A stretch of 64,000 bases of DNA, taken from assembly GCA_020249505.1 (NCBI GenBank), contig JADCFN010000033.1, positions 79,383-143,382 on the forward strand. The letters run 5' to 3'. Below, in pieces: positions 17,232 to 26,845 of this stretch. Both the position numbers and the translations under genes were made by a program. This DNA comes from Roseomonas sp. GTDB taxonomy: Bacteria > Pseudomonadota > Alphaproteobacteria > Acetobacterales > Acetobacteraceae. Within the stretch, counting starts at the first letter, position 1. Each line of letters opens with the position of its first letter. The notes beneath the pieces are model-generated. The model saw only the letters and a list, made by a program, of their open reading frames with translations. It had not been told where the DNA came from and did no database searches.

Positions 17232-17864
17232 ATGGCCTTGCTGATGAAACGCCGTGCCTTCATGGCCCTTCCGCTACTCGCCGCCTGCGCCAATGAACAG
17301 CCGGCGGGGCCTTTCGTGCCACCCGGGCCGCCAAGCTATGGGCATTTGACACCGCTTCGGCTCAAGGTCGGTACGCTGGAAATCCAGGAAGCCGGCACTG
17401 GCACCGCCTTCCTTGTGGATCAGTCAGCGCCGCTTCAGCCGGCTGATGTAATACTGCGCATGGCGCAAGACAGGCTGAGTGCGGCCGGCGGCCCTGGCAA
17501 GGCGCGTTTTCTGATCCAGACCGCAAGCCTTACCCGCGAAGGCGGCGCATCGGGCGGTGTTTTCAGCCCAGCATCCGAGATCTTCCGCTGCGTCATGCGC
17601 TGCCAGGTGGAGATTATCTCCGCCGAAGATGCCACCCTTGCTACCGCCTCGGCCGAGGCCACGCGTGTTGCGACCGGGTCAGTACGTGATGCCGGGGAAA
17701 GAGCAGCGCTGGCGGAACGCGCGGTGAAACTGGCCGGGCAGGATCTGAATGTGGAATTCGAATATCAGTTGCGGCGGCATTTGCGCGCCTGGCTGCAAAT
17801 GGTGGCCGCCCCCGGAGAAACACTGCCGCAACCGGTTGAACGCGAAGCCCTGCTGCATTCCTGA
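17232..17864 (+). CDS. Putative lipoprotein of unknown function
   Basis: About 210 aa. A basic start (MKRRAF), a hydrophobic stretch and the lipobox LLAAC near residues 17-21 predict an outer-membrane or periplasmic lipoprotein. The rest is soluble, with alternating strands and helices and no family I recognise. It follows hslO closely, so it is probably co-transcribed. An ATG at 17244 is an alternative start. Confidence 0.75.
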   Translation: MALLMKRRAFMALPLLAACANEQPAGPFVPPGPPSYGHLTPLRLKVGTLEIQEAGTGTAFLVDQSAPLQPADVILRMAQDRLSAAGGPGKARFLIQTASLTREGGASGGVFSPASEIFRCVMRCQVEIISAEDATLATASAEATRVATGSVRDAGERAALAERAVKLAGQDLNVEFEYQLRRHLRAWLQMVAAPGETLPQPVEREALLHS

Positions 17865-17890
17865 TTTTTCAAGCGAAAGAAAGAAGCCGC

Positions 17891-19093
17891 ATGACAGACC
17901 ATCCACTGATGCAGGAAATCGCCCCCATCCTGCCGGAGCTGATCGCGATCCGCAAAGACATCCACGCCCATCCGGAATTGGGCATGGAAGAAACGCGCAC
18001 CGCGGCGCTGGTCGCCGCACGGCTGCGCAGCCTTGGTATTGAAACCACGGAAGGTGTTGGCCGCATGGGTGTGGTGGGGACGCTGCGCGGCACACGCCCC
18101 GGCCAGGGCGCAATTGGGCTGCGCGCCGATATGGATGCGCTGGCGCTGACGGAAGCGACGGGGCTGCCCTATGCCTCCCAGAATATCGGCAAGATGCATG
18201 CCTGCGGCCATGATGGGCATACCGCCATGCTATTGGGCGCGGCCGAGGTCTTGGCGAAGAAGCGCGATTTCGCCGGCACGGTGCATTTCATTTTCCAACC
18301 TGCCGAGGAAGGCCGCGGCGGTGCGCGCGCCATGCTGGATGATGGGCTGTTTGAGCATTTCCCCTGCGATGCGGTCTACGGCATGCACAATATGCCGGGG
18401 CTGCCGCTGGGCCATTTTGCGTTGTGCGATGGGCCGATGATGGCCGGTTCCGGGCGCTGGAAAGTGCAGTTTCGCGGTACCGGCGGGCATGGCGGCAATT
18501 CGCCCCATTTGGCGAGTGACATCACCATCGCCCAAGCGAATTTCATCACGGCGCTGCAAAGCATTGTCAGCCGCAATACACCCGCGTTGGAAAGCGTGGT
18601 GATCAGTGTTGGTCATATCTCGGGCGGGTCCGTGGATGCGCTGAATGTGATGCCCTCAGAAATCCTGGTGGGCGGCACCATGCGAGCCTTCAACCCGACC
18701 ATGCAGAAAATGCTGGAAGATCGCATGCGTGAGGTGGCGGAACTGACCGCCCGCATGCAGGGCGCTAGTGCCGAGGTAACGCTATGGTGGAATGCCGCGC
18801 CGCTGATCAATCATGCGCGGGAGACTGCCGTCATGGCGGATACCGCGCGGGAATTGGTCGGTGCTGGCGCGGTGGATGATGAGATGACGCCGGTGACGGG
18901 CGGTGAGGATTTCGCCTTCATGCTGCGCGCCAAGCCGGGCGGCTTTGTCTTCATGGGCAATGGCAATGGGCCGGATGGCAAGGCGCATGCACTGCACACA
19001 CCGCTGTATGATTTCAATGATGCTGCCCTGCCGCATGGCGTGGCGTTTTGGGTCAATCTGGTGCGGCGGGAAATGAATAGCGCCGCTGGATAA
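17891..19093 (+). CDS. M20 family metallo-amidohydrolase (hippurate hydrolase-like)
   Basis: A 400-aa M20D peptidase-type amidohydrolase, cytosolic, cleaving N-acyl amino acids or similar amides. Metal-binding pieces: HACGHDGHTAMLLGAA, QPAEEGRGGA and the C-terminal TGGEDFAFM. The dimerisation-domain motif FRGTGGHGGNSPH is clear. The ATG has a GAAAGAAAG purine-rich site upstream. It ends 51 nt before the convergent hydantoinase B gene, with a strong hairpin between. Confidence 0.92.
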   Translation: MTDHPLMQEIAPILPELIAIRKDIHAHPELGMEETRTAALVAARLRSLGIETTEGVGRMGVVGTLRGTRPGQGAIGLRADMDALALTEATGLPYASQNIGKMHACGHDGHTAMLLGAAEVLAKKRDFAGTVHFIFQPAEEGRGGARAMLDDGLFEHFPCDAVYGMHNMPGLPLGHFALCDGPMMAGSGRWKVQFRGTGGHGGNSPHLASDITIAQANFITALQSIVSRNTPALESVVISVGHISGGSVDALNVMPSEILVGGTMRAFNPTMQKMLEDRMREVAELTARMQGASAEVTLWWNAAPLINHARETAVMADTARELVGAGAVDDEMTPVTGGEDFAFMLRAKPGGFVFMGNGNGPDGKAHALHTPLYDFNDAALPHGVAFWVNLVRREMNSAAG

Positions 19094-19107
19094 CTGCCAT
19101 TCAATCA

Positions 19108-19137
19108 AAGTCGGCGCCCTATCGGAGGCGCCGACCT
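19108..19137. terminator. Bidirectional hairpin terminator between convergent genes
   Basis: GTCGGCGCC at 19110-19118 pairs perfectly with GGCGCCGAC at 19127-19135 around an 8-nt loop. On the minus strand it is followed by TTTGATT, so it should end the hyuA-hyuB transcript. On the plus strand there is no good T-run. Confidence 0.75.
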
Positions 19138-19144
19138 TGCGGGA

Positions 19145-20818
19145 TTATTTAACCTCAACGCCATAGATATCCCGCGCAGCATGGGCGGTGATCAGCCCAT
19201 CCGCGACATCGCGCTTCACCAATTCCGGATCGCGCGCCTTGGGATCACCCATGCCGCCGCCGCCTGGCAGTTTCAGCAGCAGCCGCCGGCCCTTCGGGAT
19301 GGTCTGAAAGCCTTTTGTCCGCAGCACCGTGCCATTCGGATCATTCAGCCCAACCCAACCGCCAGCGCCTTCCCCACCGCCATCGCGGCCCTTGGGCGGA
19401 TTGGCGACACGATCGAAAATCGCATTCACCGCGAATTCCGCATCGCCCTTGGCGCCGATTTCCATGATCTGGCCAAAGCCACCCCGCGTCTTGCCGGCAC
19501 CTGCGGAATCAGGGCGGAGTTCCTTCTTCCAGAAAATCACGGGTGCGACGTTTTCAGTCGCTTCCACCGGCATGGTGCGCACGCCGGATGGGAAGGCCGT
19601 GCCATCCAGCCCATCCTTGGTCGGGCGCGCACCGGTGCCGCCGGAATTGAAGGTGATGATTTCGAAATCATCCACCTCAGCTTCCTGGCCCGAGACTTGA
19701 GAACCCCCGCGCAAAGGCGGATTCCAAAGCGCCGAGGAGCCTTCCGCATTCACCCGGTCCGGCACCGCCTGATGCAGGCACCCCATCATCAGATCCGGGA
19801 TCAATTGCCCGATCACGTGCCGCACACTGACAGGATAAGGGCGCGGCGCATTCAGGATGGAACCTTCGGGAATTTCCATCTCAAACGGCGCCAGGCTCGC
19901 CCAATTATTCGGAACTTCAGGGGCGACCACGCATTTGATGCCAAAGCAGGAATAGGCGCGGCAATAGGCGGGTGGCACATTGATGCCGCGGCCGGAAAGC
20001 CCCGAAGTGCCGGCATAATCCACCACAATCCGATCCGCATGGATGGTCATGGCCGCCTTCAGCGTCACCGGCGCCTCATAGCCATCCGATTTGATGTCGG
20101 AGCGGAAAGTACCACGCGGCAGCTTGGCAATTTCCAGCAATGTCGCGCGCCGGCTGGCTTCGAAAATGTATTCCGCGAGGTCATCCAGGCTATCCATCGC
20201 GAACTCGTTCATCATTTCAACAAGTCGCTTGGATCCAGCATCATTGCAGGCGCAGAGTGAATAGATATCGCCTTCCAATTCCACCGGCGTGCGCGATCCC
20301 GCGCGGATGAAATCGAAAAACGTCTCATTCGGCGCGCCGGCATCGAAGCATTTGATGATGGGGATATAGAGCCCTTCTTCGAAAACGCTGCGCCCTTCCG
20401 GGCCCATGCCAAGGCCCCCGATATCAATGATATGCGCGGTATTGGCGAAAAGCCCGACAATCTTGCCACCGCGAAACGCGGGCGAGACCACGGTCAGGTC
20501 ATGCAAATGCCCGGTCGCGAGCCAAGGGTCATTGGTGATGTAGTGATCACCTGGCTTCATGCTGGCGGCAGGAAATTTTGCGAGGAAATGCCCCACCGAT
20601 TCCGCCATGGAATTCACATGGCCAGGTGTGCCGGTCACGGCCTGGGCCAGCATGCGTCCTTGCAGGTCGAAGACGCCGGCGGAAAGATCACCCGCTTCGC
20701 GCACCGTGGTGCTGAAGGCAGTGCGGATCATGGTTTGCGCCTGTTCTTCGACCACTGCGATCAGGCGATTCCATTGGATCTGGCGTTGAATTGTCGCCAG
20801 CGCGCCGGTTTCCTTCAT
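19145..20818 (-). CDS. hyuB: Hydantoinase B / N-methylhydantoinase beta-type subunit
   Basis: About 557 aa, the HyuB partner of ATP-dependent hydantoinase/5-oxoprolinase-type enzymes that open five-membered cyclic imides or lactams. Seen: DLSAGVFDLQGRMLAQA, the metal-site segment YITNDPWLATGHLHDLTVV, and the C-terminal LPGGGGMGDP. The ATG at 20818 overlaps the hyuA stop as ATGA; 17 more in-frame residues upstream are not needed. Substrate (hydantoin, N-methylhydantoin, oxoproline or acetone-like) cannot be assigned from sequence. Confidence 0.9.
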   Translation of the reverse strand: MKETGALATIQRQIQWNRLIAVVEEQAQTMIRTAFSTTVREAGDLSAGVFDLQGRMLAQAVTGTPGHVNSMAESVGHFLAKFPAASMKPGDHYITNDPWLATGHLHDLTVVSPAFRGGKIVGLFANTAHIIDIGGLGMGPEGRSVFEEGLYIPIIKCFDAGAPNETFFDFIRAGSRTPVELEGDIYSLCACNDAGSKRLVEMMNEFAMDSLDDLAEYIFEASRRATLLEIAKLPRGTFRSDIKSDGYEAPVTLKAAMTIHADRIVVDYAGTSGLSGRGINVPPAYCRAYSCFGIKCVVAPEVPNNWASLAPFEMEIPEGSILNAPRPYPVSVRHVIGQLIPDLMMGCLHQAVPDRVNAEGSSALWNPPLRGGSQVSGQEAEVDDFEIITFNSGGTGARPTKDGLDGTAFPSGVRTMPVEATENVAPVIFWKKELRPDSAGAGKTRGGFGQIMEIGAKGDAEFAVNAIFDRVANPPKGRDGGGEGAGGWVGLNDPNGTVLRTKGFQTIPKGRRLLLKLPGGGGMGDPKARDPELVKRDVADGLITAHAARDIYGVEVK

Positions 20819-22890
20819 CGTGCAGCCTCCTGCGTCAGATCGAGATAGCCAAGCCCATCCATGCGGCACATCCAGCCAGGGCCAATCAAGGTGCTGGTTT
20901 CCGCTTCCGCGATAATGGCGGGGCCGGCCACGGTGGCACCGGGCCGCATCGCCTCACGATCATAAACCTGCCATTCGGCCACTTCGCCGGTCGCGGTATC
21001 ACGCACCATTTGTACGCGGATCGGGCTTGGCGCCGGCGCATTCGCCACCGCACCCGCCGGTTCCACATGCGCTTCAACAGTGCGAACCGTGACGGCGAAG
21101 GACAGGATTTCCACATCCGAACCCGGCACCGGCCGATCATAAAAGCGGCTATATTCCGCGTCATACAATGCGCGGATTTCGCGTACATCCTGTTCGGTCA
21201 AGGCACGCGGCGGGATCGGCACGGCAATCTCATGCCCCTGCCCGACATAACGCATGTAGGCGATGCGGGTTTCCTCGATTGGCGCACCAAAGGCGCCTTC
21301 CGCCACAACGCCTGACGCTTCGCGCGACATGGCGGCGAGCAGGCCATTCACCGCAGCGACGTCAAAGCTACCGAAGCGCTGATAGAGCGACTTCACCACC
21401 TCATAAGCCACCGGCGCGCGGAGGAAGCCAATCGCGCTACCGACACCAGCACCGGATGGCACCAAGATGCGCTTCACGCCGATTTTCTCGGCCACGCGAT
21501 AGCCATGCACGGGGCCGCCGCCACCAAAGGCAATCACCACGCGGCCTTCGTAATTCTTCGCACTTTCAATGGCATGCACGCGCGCTGCATTGGCCATATT
21601 CTCATCCACCATCTCAACCACGCCAAGTGCTGCCATATCAGCGGAAAGTGCCAGCTTGCCGCCAACATGTTCCGCCAGCGCCTTGCGTGACTGATCCGGA
21701 TGAAGCCTAAGCGCACCACCCGCGAAAAGCTCCGGATCGTAGCGGCCAAGCGCCAGATTGGCGTCAGTCACTGCCGGATGCGTGCCGCCACGCCCGTAAC
21801 AGGCAGGGCCAGGATCAGCGCCAGCACTTTCGGGGCCCACCTGAATGCGCCCCATGCTGTCCACCTGCGCGATGGAACCACCACCCGCGCCGATTTCCAC
21901 CATTTCAATCACGGGAATGCGGAGCGGCAGGCCAGAGCCCTTCTTGAAGCGCCCAACCCGCGCCACTTCGAAAGTGCGCGACGCCTGCGGGCGAAAATCA
22001 TCAATCAGGCAGACCTTGGCCGTGGTGCCGCCCATATCGAAGGACAACACCTTATCAAAGCCGCGTTGCCGCGCGACAAAGGCCGAGAAAATCGCGCCGC
22101 CCGCCGGGCCGCTTTCCACCAAGCGGATCGGGAAACGCGCTGCCGTATCAATCGTGGTAAGCCCACCGCCGGACAGCATCAAATAAAGCGGGCAAGCAAG
22201 TCCTGCTTCACGCAACCCCAGTTCCAATTGCTTCAAATAGCGCGCCATCAAGGGCTGCACATAGGCATTGGCGACAGTGGTTGAAAAACGCTCCCATTCG
22301 CGCATTTCCGGCGAGACTTCGGAAGAAAGCGAAACCGGCAATTCCGGCCAGGCTTCCCGCACAATCTCAGCCGCGCGGCGTTCATGGGTTGGGTTTACAA
22401 AGCCATGGATGAACCCAATCGCGAGGCTTTCAATCCCCTCAGCGCGCAGAAAGGGAATATGCGCGCGCACCGCAGCCTCATCCAGTGCCAGCAGCACCTT
22501 GCCGGTATTGTCCAGGCGTTCCGGCACCGGCAGGCGCCAACGGCGCGGCACCAGCGGTTTGGGCAATTCGATATTCAGATCATATTGATCGTAACGCGCT
22601 TCATTCGCGAGTGCCAAAACATCGCGAAAACCTTCCGTTGTGATCAGCGCGGTCTTGGCACCTTTGCGTTCGATCACCGCATTGGTGGCAAGCGTGGTGC
22701 CATGGATCACCAACGCCAGATCGGCAGGCTTCATGGCGGCCTTGGCCAACACCTGCTGCACCCCTTCCAGCACGCCCTTTTCAGGCGCGGCAGGCGTGGT
22801 CAGGACCTTGGCGGTCCAGCGCTGGCCATCCTTTTCAATGGCAAGGTCCGTGAAGGTGCCGCCAATATCAACGGCGAGGCGAGCAGTCAT
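20815..22890 (-). CDS. hyuA: Hydantoinase A / oxoprolinase-type ATP-dependent subunit
   Basis: A 691-aa HyuA subunit that binds ATP in an actin-like fold. RLAVDIGGTFTDLAI at the start and LSFDMGGTTAKVCLIDD mid-protein are the two phosphate-binding loops. It works with HyuB, which follows with a 4-nt overlap. Upstream in the same orientation are a periplasmic binding protein and an M20 carbamoylase-like enzyme, consistent with uptake and breakdown of hydantoins or ureides. Confidence 0.92.
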   Translation of the reverse strand: MTARLAVDIGGTFTDLAIEKDGQRWTAKVLTTPAAPEKGVLEGVQQVLAKAAMKPADLALVIHGTTLATNAVIERKGAKTALITTEGFRDVLALANEARYDQYDLNIELPKPLVPRRWRLPVPERLDNTGKVLLALDEAAVRAHIPFLRAEGIESLAIGFIHGFVNPTHERRAAEIVREAWPELPVSLSSEVSPEMREWERFSTTVANAYVQPLMARYLKQLELGLREAGLACPLYLMLSGGGLTTIDTAARFPIRLVESGPAGGAIFSAFVARQRGFDKVLSFDMGGTTAKVCLIDDFRPQASRTFEVARVGRFKKGSGLPLRIPVIEMVEIGAGGGSIAQVDSMGRIQVGPESAGADPGPACYGRGGTHPAVTDANLALGRYDPELFAGGALRLHPDQSRKALAEHVGGKLALSADMAALGVVEMVDENMANAARVHAIESAKNYEGRVVIAFGGGGPVHGYRVAEKIGVKRILVPSGAGVGSAIGFLRAPVAYEVVKSLYQRFGSFDVAAVNGLLAAMSREASGVVAEGAFGAPIEETRIAYMRYVGQGHEIAVPIPPRALTEQDVREIRALYDAEYSRFYDRPVPGSDVEILSFAVTVRTVEAHVEPAGAVANAPAPSPIRVQMVRDTATGEVAEWQVYDREAMRPGATVAGPAIIAEAETSTLIGPGWMCRMDGLGYLDLTQEAAR

Positions 22891-22936
22891 TGGAGCTCCT
22901 TAATCAATGAAAGACGAGCAATTGATCACTATCGAC

Positions 22937-23689
22937 TCAAACCGGTAGCCGAACACCGCGCAACCCTGCTTCGCTGATGAGCCGGGCCAGGAGACCATCG
23001 CTCAGCGCCGCAGCGACAAAGTTATTGATGGCGGGCATGGCCTGCTCTGCCTCAGCCTTCGGCACTGCAATTGACATCAGCACGAGATTGAAGCGGCCTT
23101 CCAGCACGCGTGCCCCGGGCAGCTTTTCTGCAATGCCATGACACAGATGCGTGTTATCGCCATAGGCATCGGCGCGCCCCTCGGACAAGGCTGCGCGCGC
23201 CGCCTCCAGACCGCCGGGCACGCGAACCAAAGTTGCCGCACGCAAGTTACGCGTAAGCACACCATCGGGTGCCGACCCCTCTGCCACGGCAACGCGTATG
23301 CCTGGGCGGTCGACTTCCTCAACATGGCGCAGCGCGCTGCTGGGACCGACAACATAACCGTTGTCTACCTCAAGAAAGGGTACACTGAACGCAAGGTGCT
23401 CACCTCGCGCCGGATCGCGCGCCGCTAGGCCCACATCCCAGGCGCCATGGCCCACACTCCCGTTATAGCGGGCTGGATTGTCGTAACTGACTAGCTCCAA
23501 GGGTCGCCCGAGGCGCTTGGCTAGCGCCTGGGCAAGGCCGACAGTCACGCCACCGGGCGTACCATCTGGACCGCGCGTGACCAGCACCGGATTGGACAAA
23601 ATGATCGCCGCGCGAAGGGGCTTGGTTGGCGTTTCAGCTAGGGCAGGCATTGCAAGCGCTCCAAGCAGAAGGGTGCGACGCCCGCTCAC
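22937..23689 (-). CDS. Periplasmic substrate-binding protein (family 3, amino-acid type)
   Basis: About 250 aa, SBP_bac_3 fold. The GTG at 23689 overlaps the stop of the upstream hydrolase (GTGA) and gives a clean signal peptide (SGRRTLLLGALAMPALA); the ATG at 23725 is an alternative. SYDNPARYNGSVGHGAWDVGLA and GRADAYGDN are family-like. No permease or ATPase gene is adjacent, so it is an orphan binding protein. Its ligand may be the substrate of the surrounding hydantoinase and carbamoylase genes. Confidence 0.8.
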   Translation of the reverse strand: MSGRRTLLLGALAMPALAETPTKPLRAAIILSNPVLVTRGPDGTPGGVTVGLAQALAKRLGRPLELVSYDNPARYNGSVGHGAWDVGLAARDPARGEHLAFSVPFLEVDNGYVVGPSSALRHVEEVDRPGIRVAVAEGSAPDGVLTRNLRAATLVRVPGGLEAARAALSEGRADAYGDNTHLCHGIAEKLPGARVLEGRFNLVLMSIAVPKAEAEQAMPAINNFVAAALSDGLLARLISEAGLRGVRLPV

Positions 23690-24948
23690 GTGTACCCCAT
23701 TGCGAAACGTTGGATTACAGCGCAAGCGGCCGCAAAATCTTCCATGCGCATAGCTTCCTTCGGATTATGACTGCCATTCTGATTGCGAACGAAAAGCATC
23801 GCTGCCGGCACGCCCGCTTCGGCAAAGGCCGCCGCATCATGCCCGGCGCCCGATGCCATATGCCGATAGCGAATCCCAAGCGCCTGTGCCGCGCTTTCAA
23901 GCCCTGCCCGCACACCCTGATCCATCGGCGCGGAAAGGCTACCGGTCTCCGGGCCAAGATCAAACCGCACACCGCGGCGCGCTTCAATTTCGGCCACGAT
24001 GCGCCCCATGGCGGCGAAAAGCAGATCGCGCGACGCCGGTTCAACGCTGCGAATATCAAGCTGAAAACGCGCCTCGCCGGCAATTTTCGTAAAACCTGCT
24101 TCTTCCGTGGTGGCCATGGTGCAGAAGGTGCAGACCAAGGCACGGCCCAGCGCTTCCAGCCGGCACCATTCCTCATCCAGCCGATGCACAAGCTCGGCCA
24201 AGGCAACCGCCGCATCGCGCCGATAGCGCCGCGCGGTCGCGCCCGAATGATTATATTCACCCAATACGCGCGCAGCACGCAGCCGGCGCGATCCTGGGAT
24301 GCCGGTCACAATGCCAATGGGCAGCCCTTCGGAATCGAGGCTCGGCCCCTGTTCGATATGCACTTCCAGGAAGGCCGCGGTGTTGTGGGGGCCGAGCAGA
24401 TGCTCACCGCGCGCCACCGCATCCGGGTCAAAGCCTTCTTCGCGCATATGTTCGGCCAGCGTCCTGCCGCTATCGGTGCGTTTCACTTGCAGGATTTCAG
24501 GTGCCAGCAATCCAAGCGCTGCCTTGCTGCCCGGATAGGATGTTGGGAACCATTGCCCGGCTTCTTCAGCGCGAATGGCCATCACCGTCATGTCGCGGGC
24601 GGGCTGAAACCCCGCGCGCTTCATGCCGGCCACTGCCGCAAGCCCCGCCAAAACCCCGGCAGCGCCATCGAAATTGCCGCCCTCACGCACAGAATCCAAA
24701 TGGCTGCCCATGATGATCCGCTTCGCGGCGCGATCCGTCCCGGGCAGGGTCATGTACAGGTTGCCCGCGACATCATTGCGGCATTCCAAGCCAAGTTCTT
24801 CGGCGGCGTCACGCACCAATTGATGCGCAATACGCTCACCGCGCCCATAGGCTTCGCGCGTGACACCTTCGCCATCGCGTGTGGCGTCCCGCAGCGCGTC
24901 AAACAATCGCGCTGCGAGGTCCATATCGGGGGTCAGATTGGGCAGCAT
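23686..24948 (-). CDS. M20 family Zn-dependent amidase (N-carbamoyl-amino-acid hydrolase / allantoate amidohydrolase-like)
   Basis: A 420-aa hydrolase of the N-carbamoylase/beta-ureidopropionase/allantoate branch. SHLDSVREGGNFDG and AIRAEEAGQWFP supply metal ligands, VHIEQGP is the hallmark of this branch, GEYNHSGATA lies in the lid domain, and GAGHDAAAFAE is the C-terminal metal motif. In a hydantoin pathway it would remove the carbamoyl group after ring opening by HyuAB. It sits 8 nt downstream of the SDR gene and overlaps the binding-protein gene. Confidence 0.88.
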   Translation of the reverse strand: MLPNLTPDMDLAARLFDALRDATRDGEGVTREAYGRGERIAHQLVRDAAEELGLECRNDVAGNLYMTLPGTDRAAKRIIMGSHLDSVREGGNFDGAAGVLAGLAAVAGMKRAGFQPARDMTVMAIRAEEAGQWFPTSYPGSKAALGLLAPEILQVKRTDSGRTLAEHMREEGFDPDAVARGEHLLGPHNTAAFLEVHIEQGPSLDSEGLPIGIVTGIPGSRRLRAARVLGEYNHSGATARRYRRDAAVALAELVHRLDEEWCRLEALGRALVCTFCTMATTEEAGFTKIAGEARFQLDIRSVEPASRDLLFAAMGRIVAEIEARRGVRFDLGPETGSLSAPMDQGVRAGLESAAQALGIRYRHMASGAGHDAAAFAEAGVPAAMLFVRNQNGSHNPKEAMRMEDFAAACAVIQRFAMGYT

Positions 24949-24956
24949 GTGCAGGC

Positions 24957-25748
24957 TTACAGCATGCTCCGCACGCGCCCGCCATCCACGCGGATCATGG
25001 AAGCGGTGATATAGGCGCCGGTCTCACCCGCCAAAAACGCGCCCATCGGCCCATATTCCGCCGGCATGCCAATGCGGCCTGCGGGGATTTCCTTGGCCGT
25101 CTGGGCCAGGATTTCATCCTCAGAAACGCCCGTTTGCTTCGCGCGAATGGCCGTATTGGTGGTGATGCGATCGGTCAGGATGCTGCCCGGCGCCAGCACA
25201 TTCATGGTGACACCATCAGCGGCCACTTCGGCGGCGAGCGTCTTCAGCCAACCCCAGATCGAAGCGCGCAGCGTATTGGAAAGCGCCAGAGTCGGTATCG
25301 GGTGCTGCATGCCCGTGCTACCCACCACAATCACGCGGCCCCATTTTTGCGCGCGCATCGCCGGCATCAGGCGATTGGTGATGCGAATGGGCGATAGCAC
25401 GATATTCTGGAACCACTTGACCAGATCTTCTTCCTTCATCTGGGAAGCGGTGCAGACCGGCGGCCCGCCATGGTTCAGCACCAGGATATCCACGCCCCCC
25501 ATGGCAGCGACCGCAGCATCCGCAAGCTTATCCATCTCGGCGCCGGACGAAACATCGGCCTGAATGCCATAGGCTGCCTGGGCGCCGAGCGCCTTCAATT
25601 CCGCCGCCACCTTATCCAGGCTTGCCTGTTCGCGCCCGCTGACCGTCACAATGGCGCCCTCGGCCGCGATGGCATCCGCGATAGACCGCCCGAGCCCCTT
25701 GGAACCGCCCATGACCAAGGCGCGCTTGCCCTTCAACCCCAAATCCAT
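24957..25748 (-). CDS. Short-chain dehydrogenase-like protein lacking the YxxxK motif
   Basis: About 263 aa, Rossmann fold. GGSKGLGRSIA is the nucleotide-binding motif and LNHGG replaces NNAG. After the conserved Ser (GSTG, residue about 144) the YxxxK positions hold Ser157 and Arg161 (LSNTLRAS), so Tyr and Lys are missing. This matches a known atypical FabG-like SDR subgroup, and activity is uncertain. The ATG at 25748 is preferred over the open frame to 25829. It is the first gene of the hydantoin-type operon. Confidence 0.85.
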   Translation of the reverse strand: MDLGLKGKRALVMGGSKGLGRSIADAIAAEGAIVTVSGREQASLDKVAAELKALGAQAAYGIQADVSSGAEMDKLADAAVAAMGGVDILVLNHGGPPVCTASQMKEEDLVKWFQNIVLSPIRITNRLMPAMRAQKWGRVIVVGSTGMQHPIPTLALSNTLRASIWGWLKTLAAEVAADGVTMNVLAPGSILTDRITTNTAIRAKQTGVSEDEILAQTAKEIPAGRIGMPAEYGPMGAFLAGETGAYITASMIRVDGGRVRSML

Positions 25749-25867
25749 GACCCGTTTCTCCACAAAAGAATGATGCCCCGACCCTGCCCCCTCACCCGCC
25801 CTCTGGCAAGACGGGCCAAGCCGGGCCATGGTGCGGCCCGTTCAAAGACGCGGAGCACAATACCCCC

Positions 25868-26845
25868 ATGGCCAAGCCAGTCATTCTCGTCACCCGGAAA
25901 TTGCCCGAGGCCATTGAGGCGCGGCTCACCGAAGTTTTCGACGCCAGGCTGAACCCCGAGGACGCACTTTGGGGCCGCGATGGCGCTGAGATCGCCGCCC
26001 GCGCCAAGGCCTGCGGGGCGGCTGGTATCCTTTGCGCCGCTGGCGATGCGATGAACGCTGCCGCCATCAATGCCCTGCCCGAAAGCGTGAAGGTGATCGC
26101 AACTTTCAGCGTCGGCTTTGACCATATTGCCATTGAGGCCGCGCGTGCGCGCGGCATCGCTGTCACCAATACGCCCGAAGTACTTTCCTTCGCGACCGCC
26201 GAATGCGCCTTCACCCTCATGCTGATGGCCGCCCGCCGCGCCGGAGAAGGGGAACGCATGGTCCGTGCCGGACGCTGGGAGGGTTGGGCACCAACGCAGC
26301 TCATGGGTGTCACGCTGCAGGGCAAGAAGCTCGGCGTTTTGGGCTATGGGCGCATTGGCCGCGAATTGGCCGCCATGGCGCGCGGCATGCAGATGGAAAT
26401 CCATTACCGCGACATGCAGCGCCTGCCGCCCGAGGTCGAACAAGGTGCCATTTTCCATGAAACCGATGCCGGCTTCCTGGCCACGATTGATGTGCTTTCC
26501 ATGCATGTCCCAGGGGGTGAGGGCACGCGCAAATGGCTGAACGCTGAGCGCCTGGCGCAGATGAAAAAGGGCGCCATTGTCATCAATTCCGGGCGCGGGC
26601 CTTCGGTGGATGATGAAGCGCTGATCGCTGCCCTGAAATCCGGCCATATCCGTGCCGCCGGGCTTGATGTGTATGATGGCGAGCCCCGCGTGCATCCGGG
26701 CTATATGGCGCTTGAGAATGTGGCGCTGCTGCCGCATCTCGGTTCCGCCACCATCGAAACGCGCCATGCCATGGGCATGCGCTGCATTGAAAATCTCGCC
26801 GCTGTGCTGATCCAGGGCATCGCGCCCCCGCATCGCGTCGTCTGA
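25868..26845 (+). CDS. D-2-hydroxyacid dehydrogenase (glyoxylate/hydroxypyruvate reductase type)
   Basis: A 325-aa NAD(P)-dependent D-isomer 2-hydroxyacid dehydrogenase. VLGYGRIGRELA is the dinucleotide motif. Catalytic Arg lies in NSGRGPSVD, Glu in YDGEPRVHP and His in LLPHLGSAT, so the triad is complete. Close relatives reduce glyoxylate or hydroxypyruvate, but the substrate is not fixed by sequence. It is divergent from the SDR gene, with about 120 nt between starts. Confidence 0.92.
   Translation: MAKPVILVTRKLPEAIEARLTEVFDARLNPEDALWGRDGAEIAARAKACGAAGILCAAGDAMNAAAINALPESVKVIATFSVGFDHIAIEAARARGIAVTNTPEVLSFATAECAFTLMLMAARRAGEGERMVRAGRWEGWAPTQLMGVTLQGKKLGVLGYGRIGRELAAMARGMQMEIHYRDMQRLPPEVEQGAIFHETDAGFLATIDVLSMHVPGGEGTRKWLNAERLAQMKKGAIVINSGRGPSVDDEALIAALKSGHIRAAGLDVYDGEPRVHPGYMALENVALLPHLGSATIETRHAMGMRCIENLAAVLIQGIAPPHRVV

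Noticed and set aside
23626..25014. 462-codon open frame on the plus strand
   Set aside because: It covers the M20 hydrolase on the opposite strand, which has intact metal-binding motifs and an overlap with its operon neighbours.
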